DNA from: Prevotella sp902465605
GTDB taxonomy: Bacteria > Bacteroidota > Bacteroidia > Bacteroidales > Bacteroidaceae
DNA length: 64,000 bases
Direction: 5' to 3'
Assembly (NCBI GenBank): GCA_902465605.1
Contig: CABQNT010000002.1
Span: 186,001-250,000 of the forward strand
Numbering within the stretch: the first letter of the stretch is position 1; every line of letters starts with the position of its first letter. A program made the translations under genes and the position numbers. Below, one piece after another: positions 1-8,453 of this stretch. The notes below the pieces were generated by a model. The model saw nothing but the letters and a program-made list of their open reading frames with translations. It ran no database searches and was not told where the DNA came from.

Positions 1-2
1 AG

Positions 3-1142
3 ATAGCCGACTCGGCTCGCAACCATGCAGTGAGTTTCTGGCAGGTCATATCCAATCCTGCGCAATATCTCCAGGAGCTGAACCAAGGCACACTTGGCAA
101 AATCAATCGATTTAAAGAACTCATAGAGGGATATATCTTAAAAGCTTCTGACACAGATGTATATCAGTTGGGCAATGAGATTATGAAGACAAGTGGATTC
201 ATTGCCGACATCTATTCCAATAGCGATCCAGAAGGACTGGCCCGACAAGAGAATGTAGAAGAGCTGTTGGCGGGTATGCAAGATTTCTGTGAAAGCAAGA
301 AAGAAGAGGGTAGAGAAAACGAAATTTATCTCACCGACTATCTTCAGGAGGTTGCTTTGCTCACTGATTTGGACAGCGATGATGGCGAGGGAAGTAGGGT
401 GTCACTGATGACTGTGCATGCCGCCAAGGGACTGGAGTTTCCCACCGTCTTCATTGTTGGACTGGAAGAAAACATATTTCCAAGTCCCCTGTCGATGGGC
501 TCGATGCGGGAGATGGAGGAAGAACGCCGTTTGCTCTATGTGGCCATCACCCGAGCAGAGAAGCATTGTATCATGACAAGTGCCAAAAACCGATGGCGAT
601 TTGGCAAGATGGAGTTTGATACGCCAAGTAGATTTATCAAAGACATTGATTCACGTTTTATACACATAGAATCCGAATCCGAAGTCGAAGCGTCCGATGA
701 TTCATTACATACGCCTTACAGTGGAAGCTCCTTCTCGGGCGATGTTTATCGTCGATATAGTGACCGAATGCAGAACTCCCGGCCTGTGGCCAGCCAGTTC
801 CAAGCCGACCCCAAGCCGAAAATCACTGCTCCGCGTCGTGCAGAGGAGGCGGTTGACCCCTTCTCTACCTCCTTTAAACGCCAACTCCAACAGGCAGGTG
901 GAAACTTTAAGCGAGTAGCTGATGCCATGACCAACGGTGGGCGAACAGTGGCAGCCTCTTCTTCCAGTCCTGATGCCTCAGGCTTGCAAGAGGGCTGCAC
1001 CATCGAGCATCAGCGTTTCGGCATTGGCACCGTACTCCGTCTGGAAGGCAAGGGCGAGAACCGAAAGGCCACCGTGGCCTTCAGGAATGCGGGAACCAAG
1101 CAGTTGCTATTGAAATTCGCCCGATTCAAGGTGCTGTCATAG
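3..1142 (+). CDS. UvrD/PcrA-type ATP-dependent DNA helicase, C-terminal part (5' end outside window)
   Basis: This is the 3' part of a superfamily 1A 3'-5' DNA helicase gene. The frame is open to the left edge, so the start lies outside the window. The visible protein ends helicase domain 2. About 130 codons in is the motif V segment TVHAAKGLEF, and about 40 residues later comes motif VI, LLYVAITRAEK, whose arginine contacts ATP. A basic, low-complexity linker follows. The last 50 residues (EGCTIEHQRFGIGTV onward) form the Tudor-like C-terminal domain of PcrA/UvrD that contacts RNA polymerase. The Walker A half is not visible. The role in excision repair and replication-fork or transcription conflict is known for the family. 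No co-directional partner follows within 590 bp. Confidence 0.9.
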   Translation: MADSARNHAVSFWQVISNPAQYLQELNQGTLGKINRFKELIEGYILKASDTDVYQLGNEIMKTSGFIADIYSNSDPEGLARQENVEELLAGMQDFCESKKEEGRENEIYLTDYLQEVALLTDLDSDDGEGSRVSLMTVHAAKGLEFPTVFIVGLEENIFPSPLSMGSMREMEEERRLLYVAITRAEKHCIMTSAKNRWRFGKMEFDTPSRFIKDIDSRFIHIESESEVEASDDSLHTPYSGSSFSGDVYRRYSDRMQNSRPVASQFQADPKPKITAPRRAEEAVDPFSTSFKRQLQQAGGNFKRVADAMTNGGRTVAASSSSPDASGLQEGCTIEHQRFGIGTVLRLEGKGENRKATVAFRNAGTKQLLLKFARFKVLS

Positions 1143-1660
1143 CAAGGGTAGGATAGCGTTTGCAGAGCGCATTTTGTTGAGTTATTTCAGTATTTTAAAT
1201 TCTCATTCTAGAAAAATATTCGCCATCACGCGGTTGTTTTCGAGTCGTTTTTAGCGTCTGTCAGCCTAAAAGCATTGCTTTTGGCCTTCCAGAAGGTACA
1301 GTTTGGCATGTTAAAGCAATTGGTTTTCTATTGAAAGTCATTGCTTTTCGGGTGTAAAAGCATTGATGTTCACAACCCGCATCAGGCATAGGAATACCTA
1401 AGTTATTGATACATAGTATACTGCAAAATTCTCATATTTGCGTGCTATCATGCGTCTGGTTGCAAATACGCGAGTATTTGAGAGGGTAGTAAATATTTTT
1501 CATCATTTTCACCCTACCAGTCGAGAATAAGATGAACAGCTTGTGGGGAAATCATCATTATGTCCTTAACATTCAATTCTGTGAGGTCCATGGGTGGGGT
1601 GTTTCCCATCGTTCAAAAAAAAAAGAAGGCCATGTTTATCATCCTTTAGATATATTTTTT
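1143..1660. other. Long intergenic region with 22-bp-period repeat array
   Basis: No convincing gene lies between the helicase stop and ftcD. The region is AT-rich. Its one notable content is the degenerate tandem array at about 1262-1375, listed separately. A short reading frame at 1532-1771 has no recognisable domain and overlaps the ftcD promoter and start, so it is not called. Confidence 0.6.
1262..1375. repeat. Degenerate tandem array, period about 22 bp (locus A)
   Basis: Cutting the sequence every 22 bases after 1282 gives successive units that start TTTGGCC, TTTGGCATG, TTTTCTATTG and TTTCGGGTG. Most units also carry a TAAAGCAATTG, GAAAGTCATTG or AAAAGCATTG core. The first unit contains the palindrome AAAAGCATTGCTTTT (1268-1282). 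The same period and core recur near 16.3, 44.3 and 53.3 kb. The units are too degenerate and closely packed for a CRISPR array, as no spacers separate them. Confidence 0.5.
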
Positions 1661-1691
1661 TTTGCAGGTTTATTCTTTTTTTATACCTTTA
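1661..1691 (+). promoter_or_regulatory. Bacteroidota housekeeping promoter for the hut operon
   Basis: TTTG at 1661-1664 is followed after 19 bases by TACCTTTA at 1684-1691. This matches the Bacteroidota -33/-7 consensus TTTG-N19-TAnnTTTG except for the last base. It places the transcript start about 35 bases before the ATG at 1734, which supports that start over an in-frame TTG at 1662 that lies inside the promoter. Confidence 0.5.
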
Positions 1692-1733
1692 CCACATCAA
1701 ACGAAGAACAACTTAAACCTAATCATATTAAAA

Positions 1734-3437
1734 ATGACAAAAAATCAACAAATCGTAGAGTGCGTCCCTAATTTTAGCGAGGGTCGCAACATGCATGTAA
1801 TCAAGCAAATTACAGATGAGATTGAGCGCGTGAAGGGTGTTAAACTTTTAGATGTAGACCCGGGTGAGGCCACCAATAGAACGGTGGTGACGTTTGTCGG
1901 TTCGCCCGATAATGTATTAGAAGCTGCATTCCAAGCCGTGAAAAAGGCAGCCCAGCTCATTGATATGCGCAATCACCATGGAGCGCATCCACGAATGGGT
2001 GCCACAGATGTTTGTCCACTCATCCCAGTGGCTGGCATTACATTGGAAGAATGTGCAAAACTCGCACAGCAGTTGGCAGAGCGAATCGCCAACGAACTCA
2101 ACGTACCTTGTTATTGTTACGAAGCTGCAGCACGGACGCCCGAGCGTAAGAACTTGGCTGTTTGTCGTGCAGGAGAATACGAGGCGCTGCCCGAGAAGAT
2201 GAATGACCCTGCTAAGGCACCCGACTTTGGGGCTCGCCCCTTTGACGAAGGTGTGGCACGCACAGGATGTACTGCCGTTGGCGCACGTGACTTTCTGATT
2301 GCTACCAACTTCAACCTCAATACAACCTCTACACGTCGCGCCAACGCCATTGCTTTTGACGTGCGTGAGAAGGGACGTCCACGCCGTGAGGGCAACTCTC
2401 CTGTGGGTAAGCCCATGAAGGATGAGCATGGCAAAACCATTATGATACCGGGTACCTTGAAAGGGACAAAGGCGATTGGGTGGTATATTGACGAATACGC
2501 TATTGCGCAAGTGTCTATGAATATCACGGATATCAACGCCACTCCATTGCACGTTGCCTTTGATGAGGTTTGCCGTTGTGCGCAGAACCGAGGCATTCGT
2601 GTCACGGGAACGGAGATAGTAGGACTGGTTCCTAAGCGAACATTGATAGATGCAGGCAAGTACTTCTTGCGGAAACAGAACCGCTCTACTGGTATTCCAG
2701 AAGAAGATATCTTGACCATCGCTATCAAGTCGTTGGGATTGGACGACCTCAAACCATTCAATCCTCGTGAGAAGGTCATTGAATACCTGTTGGAGGACGA
2801 TAACAAGAAAGCCAAACTGATAGACCTTACCGTGAAGGAGTTTGCCGACGAGACTTCGCGCGAGTCTCCCGCTCCCGGTGGTGGAACCATCTCCGCTTAT
2901 ATGGGTGCATTAGGTGCTACCTTAGGAACGATGGTTGCCAACCTGTCAAGTCACAAGGCAGGATGGGATGATCGCTGGGAAGAGTTCAGCAACTGGGCAG
3001 ACAAAGGACAGGAAATCAAGGTAGAGCTGATGCACCTTGTCGACGAGGATACCGAGGCTTTCAACCGTATCATGGCTGCCTTTGGCTTGCCTAAGAAGAC
3101 GGACGAGGACAAAGCAGCCCGTTCTGCAGCGATTCAGGAAGCCACCCTTTATGCCACACAGGTACCTCTTCACACCATGAAGGCTGCCTATAAAGTGTTT
3201 GAACTCTGTAAGGCGATGGCACAAGAAGGCAACCCCAACAGCGTTTCGGATGCTGGTGTGGGCGTGTTGGCTGCCCGTGCTGCCGTTTTAGGAGCAGGAC
3301 TCAATGTCAAGATTAACGCCTCTGGACTGAAAAATCGTGAGGTAGCCGACCAGTTGGTGGGTGAAGCTAATCAACTCATTGACAAGGCAAACCAAGCCGA
3401 AGTAGAGATTATGAAAATAGTAGAAAGTAAATTATAA
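1734..3437 (+). CDS. ftcD: Glutamate formimidoyltransferase / formimidoyltetrahydrofolate cyclodeaminase (bifunctional)
   Basis: The 567-residue cytosolic enzyme takes the last steps of histidine breakdown. It moves the formimino group of N-formimino-glutamate to tetrahydrofolate and then releases ammonia to give methenyl-THF. The N-terminal transferase begins IVECVPNFSEGRN and contains the HHGAHPRMGATDVCP block. The transferase occupies roughly residues 1-330. The helical cyclodeaminase starts near residue 350 with the TSRESPAPGGGTISAYMGAL block. The length matches bifunctional FTCD, not separate transferase and FchA proteins. The ATG at 1734 is chosen because the upstream promoter ends at 1691. 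hutU follows after 19 bp. Having FtcD removes the need for HutF or HutG, and neither is present here. Confidence 0.95.
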   Translation: MTKNQQIVECVPNFSEGRNMHVIKQITDEIERVKGVKLLDVDPGEATNRTVVTFVGSPDNVLEAAFQAVKKAAQLIDMRNHHGAHPRMGATDVCPLIPVAGITLEECAKLAQQLAERIANELNVPCYCYEAAARTPERKNLAVCRAGEYEALPEKMNDPAKAPDFGARPFDEGVARTGCTAVGARDFLIATNFNLNTTSTRRANAIAFDVREKGRPRREGNSPVGKPMKDEHGKTIMIPGTLKGTKAIGWYIDEYAIAQVSMNITDINATPLHVAFDEVCRCAQNRGIRVTGTEIVGLVPKRTLIDAGKYFLRKQNRSTGIPEEDILTIAIKSLGLDDLKPFNPREKVIEYLLEDDNKKAKLIDLTVKEFADETSRESPAPGGGTISAYMGALGATLGTMVANLSSHKAGWDDRWEEFSNWADKGQEIKVELMHLVDEDTEAFNRIMAAFGLPKKTDEDKAARSAAIQEATLYATQVPLHTMKAAYKVFELCKAMAQEGNPNSVSDAGVGVLAARAAVLGAGLNVKINASGLKNREVADQLVGEANQLIDKANQAEVEIMKIVESKL

Positions 3438-3456
3438 GACCTTAAAGATAAAGAAA

Positions 3457-5454
3457 ATGACGCACGAAGAATTCATGGCGGAGATTCGGGCAGGTATTCC
3501 TAACACCTTACCTGATCCACAACCGTATGACCACACGGTGAACCATGCACCTAAGAGAAAAGACATTCTTACACCAGAAGAAAAGAAGTTGGCATTGCGC
3601 AACGCACTGCGTTACTTCCCAAAGAAGTTTCATGCCACCTTGGCACCAGAGTTTTTGGACGAGTTGAAGACTTATGGACGTATCTATATGTATCGCTTCC
3701 GTCCTACGTATGATATGCACGCTCGTCCCATTGACGAATATCCACACAAATGCAAGCAGGCTGCCGCTATCATGATGATGATACAAAACAATTTGGATAG
3801 GGCAGTAGCGCAACATCCACACGAACTGATTACCTACGGAGGCAACGGTGCCGTGTTCCAAAATTGGGCGCAGTATCGACTTGTGATGAAGTATCTCAGC
3901 GAGATGACAGACGAGCAGACATTGGTGATGTACTCTGGTCATCCGCTTGGTTTGTTCCCTTCACATAAGGATGCACCACGGGTGGTGGTGACGAACGGTA
4001 TGGTGATTCCCAATTACTCTAAGCAGGACGATTGGGAGAGAGACAATGCACTCGGTGTGAGTCAGTACGGACAGATGACCGCAGGCTCGTATATGTATAT
4101 TGGTCCACAGGGAATTGTGCATGGCACTACCATTACTGTGCTCAATGCGGCACGCAAAGTTGGTGGTGATAACATGAAACTGTTTGTCACGGCAGGTCTT
4201 GGTGGCATGTCGGGCGCACAACCAAAGGCTGGCAACATTGCTGGCGTGGTGAGTGTGACTGCTGAAATCAACCCCTTGGCTGCTAACAAACGTTACGAAC
4301 AAGGATGGGTAGATGAGCTACACGACAACCTTGACGAACTGATACCTGCTATCCGAAAAGCTGTCGAAGAGAAGCGCGTGGTGTCCATGGCATATGTGGG
4401 TAACATCGTTGACCTATGGGAACGTCTTGCCGAAGAGAATATCCGTGTGGACTTGGGTAGCGACCAAACATCTTTGCACAACCCTTGGGCAGGTGGTTAT
4501 TATCCTGTAGGCATGAGTTTGGAGGAGTCTAATCGCATGATGGCGGAAGCTCCTGAGCAGTTCAAGGAAAAGGTTCGGGCGTCATTGCGCCGTCAGGTAG
4601 ACGCTATCAACAAGCTCACCGCAAAGGGAATGTACTTCTTCGATTACGGCAATGCCTTCCTCTTGGAGGCAAGTCGTGCAGGTGCTGACATCCTTCGCAA
4701 GGACGGTAAGTTCCGTTATCCTTCGTATGTGCAGGATATCATGGGACCGATGTTCTTCGATTATGGTTTCGGTCCATTCCGTTGGGTGTGCTCATCGTGC
4801 GACCCGAAGGATTTGGAAGTGACCGACCGCTTGGCAACTGAGGTGCTGGAAGAAATGAGAAAAACTGCCACAAAAGATATTATCGGTCAGTTGGATGACA
4901 ACATCCATTGGATTAAGGAAGCTGGCAAGAATCATTTGGTTGTAGGCTCGCAGGCGCGTATCCTCTATGCAGACAGTGTGGGCAGAACCAAGATAGCGTT
5001 GGCATTCAACGAGGCAGTGCGCAAAGGTGAAATCAGTCAGCCCGTTGTCCTTGGTCGTGATCATCACGATGTGTCTGGTACGGACTCTCCTTTCCGTGAA
5101 ACCAGTAATATCTACGACGGTTCGCAATTCTGTGCCGACATGGCCATTCAGAATGTCATTGGCGATGCTTTCCGTGGTGCCACATGGGTGTCCATTCACA
5201 ACGGTGGCGGTGTAGGCTGGGGCGAAGTCATCAATGGAGGCTTCGGTATGGTGGTTGATGGCAGCGATGATGCGAATCACCACATCCGTGAGATGCTTCT
5301 GTGGGATGTCAACAACGGTATCGCACGCCGTAGCTGGGCTCGCAATAAGGGTTCTATCGATGCCATTAAGCGAGAAATGGAACGCACTCCCGGCTTGAAG
5401 GTAACCTTACCCAACTTCGTGGATGATAGCGAAATAGAGAAACTTAACTTCTAA
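3457..5454 (+). CDS. hutU: Urocanate hydratase
   Basis: The 665-residue NAD-dependent urocanase converts urocanate to imidazolone propionate, step two of histidine degradation. Family blocks seen are ITYGGNGAVFQNWAQY and MYSGHPLGLFPS in the N-terminal third, the glycine-rich GLGGMSGAQPKA segment of the NAD fold, and the C-terminal SIHNGGGVGWGEVINGG block. It is longer than the roughly 555-residue proteobacterial enzyme, as is usual in Bacteroidota. It sits 19 bp after ftcD and is clearly co-transcribed with it. A hairpin separates it from hutH. Confidence 0.96.
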   Translation: MTHEEFMAEIRAGIPNTLPDPQPYDHTVNHAPKRKDILTPEEKKLALRNALRYFPKKFHATLAPEFLDELKTYGRIYMYRFRPTYDMHARPIDEYPHKCKQAAAIMMMIQNNLDRAVAQHPHELITYGGNGAVFQNWAQYRLVMKYLSEMTDEQTLVMYSGHPLGLFPSHKDAPRVVVTNGMVIPNYSKQDDWERDNALGVSQYGQMTAGSYMYIGPQGIVHGTTITVLNAARKVGGDNMKLFVTAGLGGMSGAQPKAGNIAGVVSVTAEINPLAANKRYEQGWVDELHDNLDELIPAIRKAVEEKRVVSMAYVGNIVDLWERLAEENIRVDLGSDQTSLHNPWAGGYYPVGMSLEESNRMMAEAPEQFKEKVRASLRRQVDAINKLTAKGMYFFDYGNAFLLEASRAGADILRKDGKFRYPSYVQDIMGPMFFDYGFGPFRWVCSSCDPKDLEVTDRLATEVLEEMRKTATKDIIGQLDDNIHWIKEAGKNHLVVGSQARILYADSVGRTKIALAFNEAVRKGEISQPVVLGRDHHDVSGTDSPFRETSNIYDGSQFCADMAIQNVIGDAFRGATWVSIHNGGGVGWGEVINGGFGMVVDGSDDANHHIREMLLWDVNNGIARRSWARNKGSIDAIKREMERTPGLKVTLPNFVDDSEIEKLNF

Positions 5455-5462
5455 ATCAACGT

Positions 5463-5517
5463 CAAGTCGCAATGCTTCACGCTAAACACTTCTTTGAGCG
5501 AGAGGCGTTGCGACTTG
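5463..5517 (+). promoter_or_regulatory. Inverted repeat between hutU and hutH
   Basis: CAAGTCGCAATGC (5463-5475) can pair with GCGTTGCGACTTG (5505-5517) to form a 13-bp stem with one G-U pair and a 29-base loop. No T-run follows, so it looks more like an RNA-processing or stability hairpin than a terminator. It lies wholly in the 82-bp gap between two genes of one pathway. Confidence 0.5.
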
Positions 5518-5536
5518 GCACATTAACAATCACACT

Positions 5537-7012
5537 ATGATACACAAAATTAGCGCAGCACACCTCACGATTGAGGAGGTGGGAGCGATTTTAGAAAACC
5601 ATGCTACTTTAGAATTATCAGATGACGCACGTCAACGAATTGTGCGCTGTCGCAAATATTTAGACAAGAAAATTGCCGAGTCGGACGTTCCTATTTATGG
5701 CGTTACCACAGGCTTCGGTTCATTGTGCAACGTGTCGGTAGACAAAGACAGGTTAGCTCAGTTACAAGTAAACCTCATCATGTCGCACGCTTGTGGCGTG
5801 GGCAGCAGGGTGCCAAATGACATTGTAAAGATTATGCTCTTCCTCAAAGCGCAGTCTTTGAGTTATGGCTATTCTGGCTGTCAGGTAGAGACGGTTGAAC
5901 GATTGATCGACTTCTTCAACAATGATGTTTATCCCGTGGTCTATACGCAAGGCTCACTGGGCGCATCGGGCGACCTTGTTCCGTTGGCACACCTTTGCTT
6001 GCCACTGTTAGGAATGGGCGAGGTAGAGTATAAAGGTGAACGGATGAGTGGCAAGGCGCTATTGCAAAAGATGAACTGGCAACCCATACAGTTGGCTTCC
6101 AAAGAAGGACTTGCCCTGCTCAACGGTACGCAGAACATGAACGCTTATGCCGTTTGGGCAGTGTTGCAGAGCGAGCGTCTCTGTGATTGGGCTGACAAGA
6201 TTGGCGTAATGTCATTGGAAGCCTACGACGGACGTATCGAACCATTCACGCATGCCGTGCATGCTGTCCGTCCACACAAGGGACAGATAGACACCGCTGC
6301 ACATATTCGAGAGCTGTTAGAGGGCAGCGAACTCATCAAGCAACCAAAGGTGAACGTGCAAGATCCTTATTCGTTCCGTTGCATGCCACAGGTGCATGGC
6401 GCATCGAAAGACACGTTGGCTTATGTGCGATCGGTCATTGAAATAGAGTTGAATGCGGCAACCGATAACCCAACTGTTTGTCCTGACGACGACTTGGTGA
6501 TCTCTGCAGGCAACTTCCATGGCGAGCCTATCGCCCAACCTATGGACTTTTTGGCCATTGCCCTGTGCGAATTGAGCAACATCTCCGAGCGACGAATCTA
6601 TAAGTTGATTTCGGGTATGCGCAATCTGCCCAGCTTCTTGGTGGCAAAGCCCGGTCTTAACAGTGGGTTCATGATACCACAATATGCCGCTGCGTCTATT
6701 GTCAGTCAAAGCAAGATGTACAGCACGCCAGCTTCGGTCGACAGCATTCCGTCGTCGCAGGGGCAGGAAGACCATGTAAGTATGGGTGCCAATGCAGCCA
6801 CAAAGTTGTATCAGGTAGTGCTCAACACCGAGCGAGTGCTGGCTATCGAGCTGTTCAATGCAGCCCAAGCCCTTGAGTTCCGTCGCCCATTGAAGTCGTC
6901 ACCAGCCATTGAGGCTATCTATGCGGCTTATCGCAAGGTGGTACCATTCATCGAAAACGATGAGTTTATGTCGCCACACATTGCGCAATCGGTAGAATTT
7001 TTAAGGAAATAA
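5537..7012 (+). CDS. hutH: Histidine ammonia-lyase
   Basis: The 491-residue lyase opens the pathway by deaminating L-histidine to trans-urocanate. The autocatalytic MIO cofactor triad Ala-Ser-Gly lies at residues 143-145 in GSLGASGDLVPLAHL. YGVTTGFGSL near residue 54 holds the catalytic tyrosine region, and SSQGQEDHVSMG and the preceding NSGFM block are conserved active-site segments. Length is usual for HutH (about 500). In this operon it stands third although it catalyses the first reaction. Confidence 0.96.
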   Translation: MIHKISAAHLTIEEVGAILENHATLELSDDARQRIVRCRKYLDKKIAESDVPIYGVTTGFGSLCNVSVDKDRLAQLQVNLIMSHACGVGSRVPNDIVKIMLFLKAQSLSYGYSGCQVETVERLIDFFNNDVYPVVYTQGSLGASGDLVPLAHLCLPLLGMGEVEYKGERMSGKALLQKMNWQPIQLASKEGLALLNGTQNMNAYAVWAVLQSERLCDWADKIGVMSLEAYDGRIEPFTHAVHAVRPHKGQIDTAAHIRELLEGSELIKQPKVNVQDPYSFRCMPQVHGASKDTLAYVRSVIEIELNAATDNPTVCPDDDLVISAGNFHGEPIAQPMDFLAIALCELSNISERRIYKLISGMRNLPSFLVAKPGLNSGFMIPQYAAASIVSQSKMYSTPASVDSIPSSQGQEDHVSMGANAATKLYQVVLNTERVLAIELFNAAQALEFRRPLKSSPAIEAIYAAYRKVVPFIENDEFMSPHIAQSVEFLRK

Positions 7013-7020
7013 ATCATCAA

Positions 7021-7060
7021 TCCCACTCTCTTCGGACAGGAGGAGTGGGATTTTCATTTT
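7021..7060 (+). terminator. Hairpin with T-rich tail after hutH
   Basis: TCCCACTC (7021-7028) pairs with GAGTGGGA (7043-7050) and is followed by TTTTCATTTT. This has the form of an intrinsic terminator. It stands between two hut genes, so it probably attenuates hutI rather than ending the operon. Confidence 0.6.
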
Positions 7061-7070
7061 GTTACATGAT

Positions 7071-8333
7071 ATGAAACTTTTAGTAACCAACATTGCTTTT
7101 CTGGCAGGCATCCAACCCACGGACAAGCTACGACTGGAGGGTAAGGAGATGGCGCAGCTCGAAACGATTGCAAATGCCTTTCTCTATGTCGAGGATGGGC
7201 GCATCCATTCGTATGGTGCCATGAGTGATTTAGCGAAATGCAACCTTCCTTCTGATGTACAGCAGATAGATGCCAAAGGCGGAAGTGTGCTGCCCTCTTG
7301 GTGCGATTCGCACACACACATTGTCTTTGCAGGGAGTCGTGAGCAGGAGTTTGTGGACAAGATACGTGGCTTGAGCTATGCCGAAATCGCCAAACGCGGC
7401 GGTGGCATCCTCAATTCTGCCGACAAGTTGCACGACATGTCCGAAGACGAATTGTACCAACAGGCGATGCGTCGTGTAGACGAAGTCATCCGAAATGGAA
7501 CAGGGAGCATAGAAATCAAGAGTGGATACGGTTTGAACACCGCTGACGAACTGAAGATGTTGCGCGTTATCAAACGCATCAAAGAGACGACATCGCTCAA
7601 GGTGGTTGCCACTTTCTTGGGTGCACATGCCGTTTCGCGCGAATATGCAGGCAGACAAAGTGAATATGTCGACTTGGTGATCCATGAGATGATTCCTGCT
7701 GTAGCCAAAGAAAACTTGGCAGAATACATTGATGTGTTCTGCGATACGGGCTTCTTTACGCCCGAAGAGACCGCACGTATTCTTGAAGCTGGGGCAAAAT
7801 ATGGCATGCGAGGCAAGATACATGCCGACGAGTTGGCGTCCTCTGGTGGGGTAGAGGTAGGAGTTAGACACAATGCCCTATCGGTAGACCATCTCGAGAG
7901 TATGACCGCAGAAACGATAGAGACACTACGTGGCAGCGAAACCATGCCTACCGCTCTTCCCGGTACATCGTTCTTCCTGAACATGCCTTTTGCCTTGGGG
8001 CGCAAAGTCATTGACGAAGGGTTGCCTTTAGCGGTGGCAAGCGACTACAATCCAGGCTCGACGCCATCGGGAGACATGAAGTTTGTCATTTCGCTGGCGT
8101 GCATCAAGATGCGTCTCTTGCCAGCCGAAGCAATCAATGCTGGCACCATGAACAGTGCGTATGCCATGGGATTGAGCAAGGATTACGGTTCTATCACGAA
8201 GGGAAAGGTTGCCAATTTTTACATCACAAAGCCCATCCCGTCGGTTGACTTTATTCCTTATGCTTACACCACGCCAATTGTGGACAGGATATTTTTGCGG
8301 GGCGAGGAGTATATTCCACAAACAGAGTTGTAG
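7071..8333 (+). CDS. hutI: Imidazolonepropionase
   Basis: The 420-residue amidohydrolase cleaves 4-imidazolone-5-propionate to N-formimino-glutamate, the substrate of FtcD. Metal ligands are seen in CDSHTHIVFAG, and further family blocks are SIEIKSGYGL, FLGAHAV, HADEL and the C-terminal ASDYNPGSTPS. ATG at 7071 is preferred to an in-frame TTG at 7059, which lies in the T-tail of the hairpin after hutH. It ends the operon: a strong terminator follows at 8401. Confidence 0.95.
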   Translation: MKLLVTNIAFLAGIQPTDKLRLEGKEMAQLETIANAFLYVEDGRIHSYGAMSDLAKCNLPSDVQQIDAKGGSVLPSWCDSHTHIVFAGSREQEFVDKIRGLSYAEIAKRGGGILNSADKLHDMSEDELYQQAMRRVDEVIRNGTGSIEIKSGYGLNTADELKMLRVIKRIKETTSLKVVATFLGAHAVSREYAGRQSEYVDLVIHEMIPAVAKENLAEYIDVFCDTGFFTPEETARILEAGAKYGMRGKIHADELASSGGVEVGVRHNALSVDHLESMTAETIETLRGSETMPTALPGTSFFLNMPFALGRKVIDEGLPLAVASDYNPGSTPSGDMKFVISLACIKMRLLPAEAINAGTMNSAYAMGLSKDYGSITKGKVANFYITKPIPSVDFIPYAYTTPIVDRIFLRGEEYIPQTEL

Positions 8334-8400
8334 AAAACAGGCAGATGTTCTGGATTCAAACCAGTTCGTTTGCTTTCTTCTTGGTTCCTCTTTCTTAACG

Positions 8401-8437
8401 AAAAAACGCTCAACCTTATTGTTGTTGAGCGTTTTTT
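8401..8437. terminator. Bidirectional terminator between hutI and fbp
   Basis: AAAAAACGCTCAAC (8401-8414) pairs perfectly with GTTGAGCGTTTTTT (8424-8437) around a 9-base loop. A-run and T-run on both sides let it serve convergent hutI (+) and fbp (-). Confidence 0.85.
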
Positions 8438-8453
8438 CGTGTGTAGGGTCGTG

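Noticed and set aside
1662..1733. Longer start for ftcD from a TTG at 1662
   Set aside because: The start would lie inside the TTTG/TACCTTTA promoter, and the extra 24 residues do not match the family.
1532..1771. Plus-strand frame of 79 residues before ftcD
   Set aside because: No domain, low complexity, and it overlaps the promoter and start of ftcD in another frame.
1917..2552. Minus-strand frame of 211 residues
   Set aside because: Antisense shadow of ftcD; composition mirrors the real coding strand and no motif is seen.
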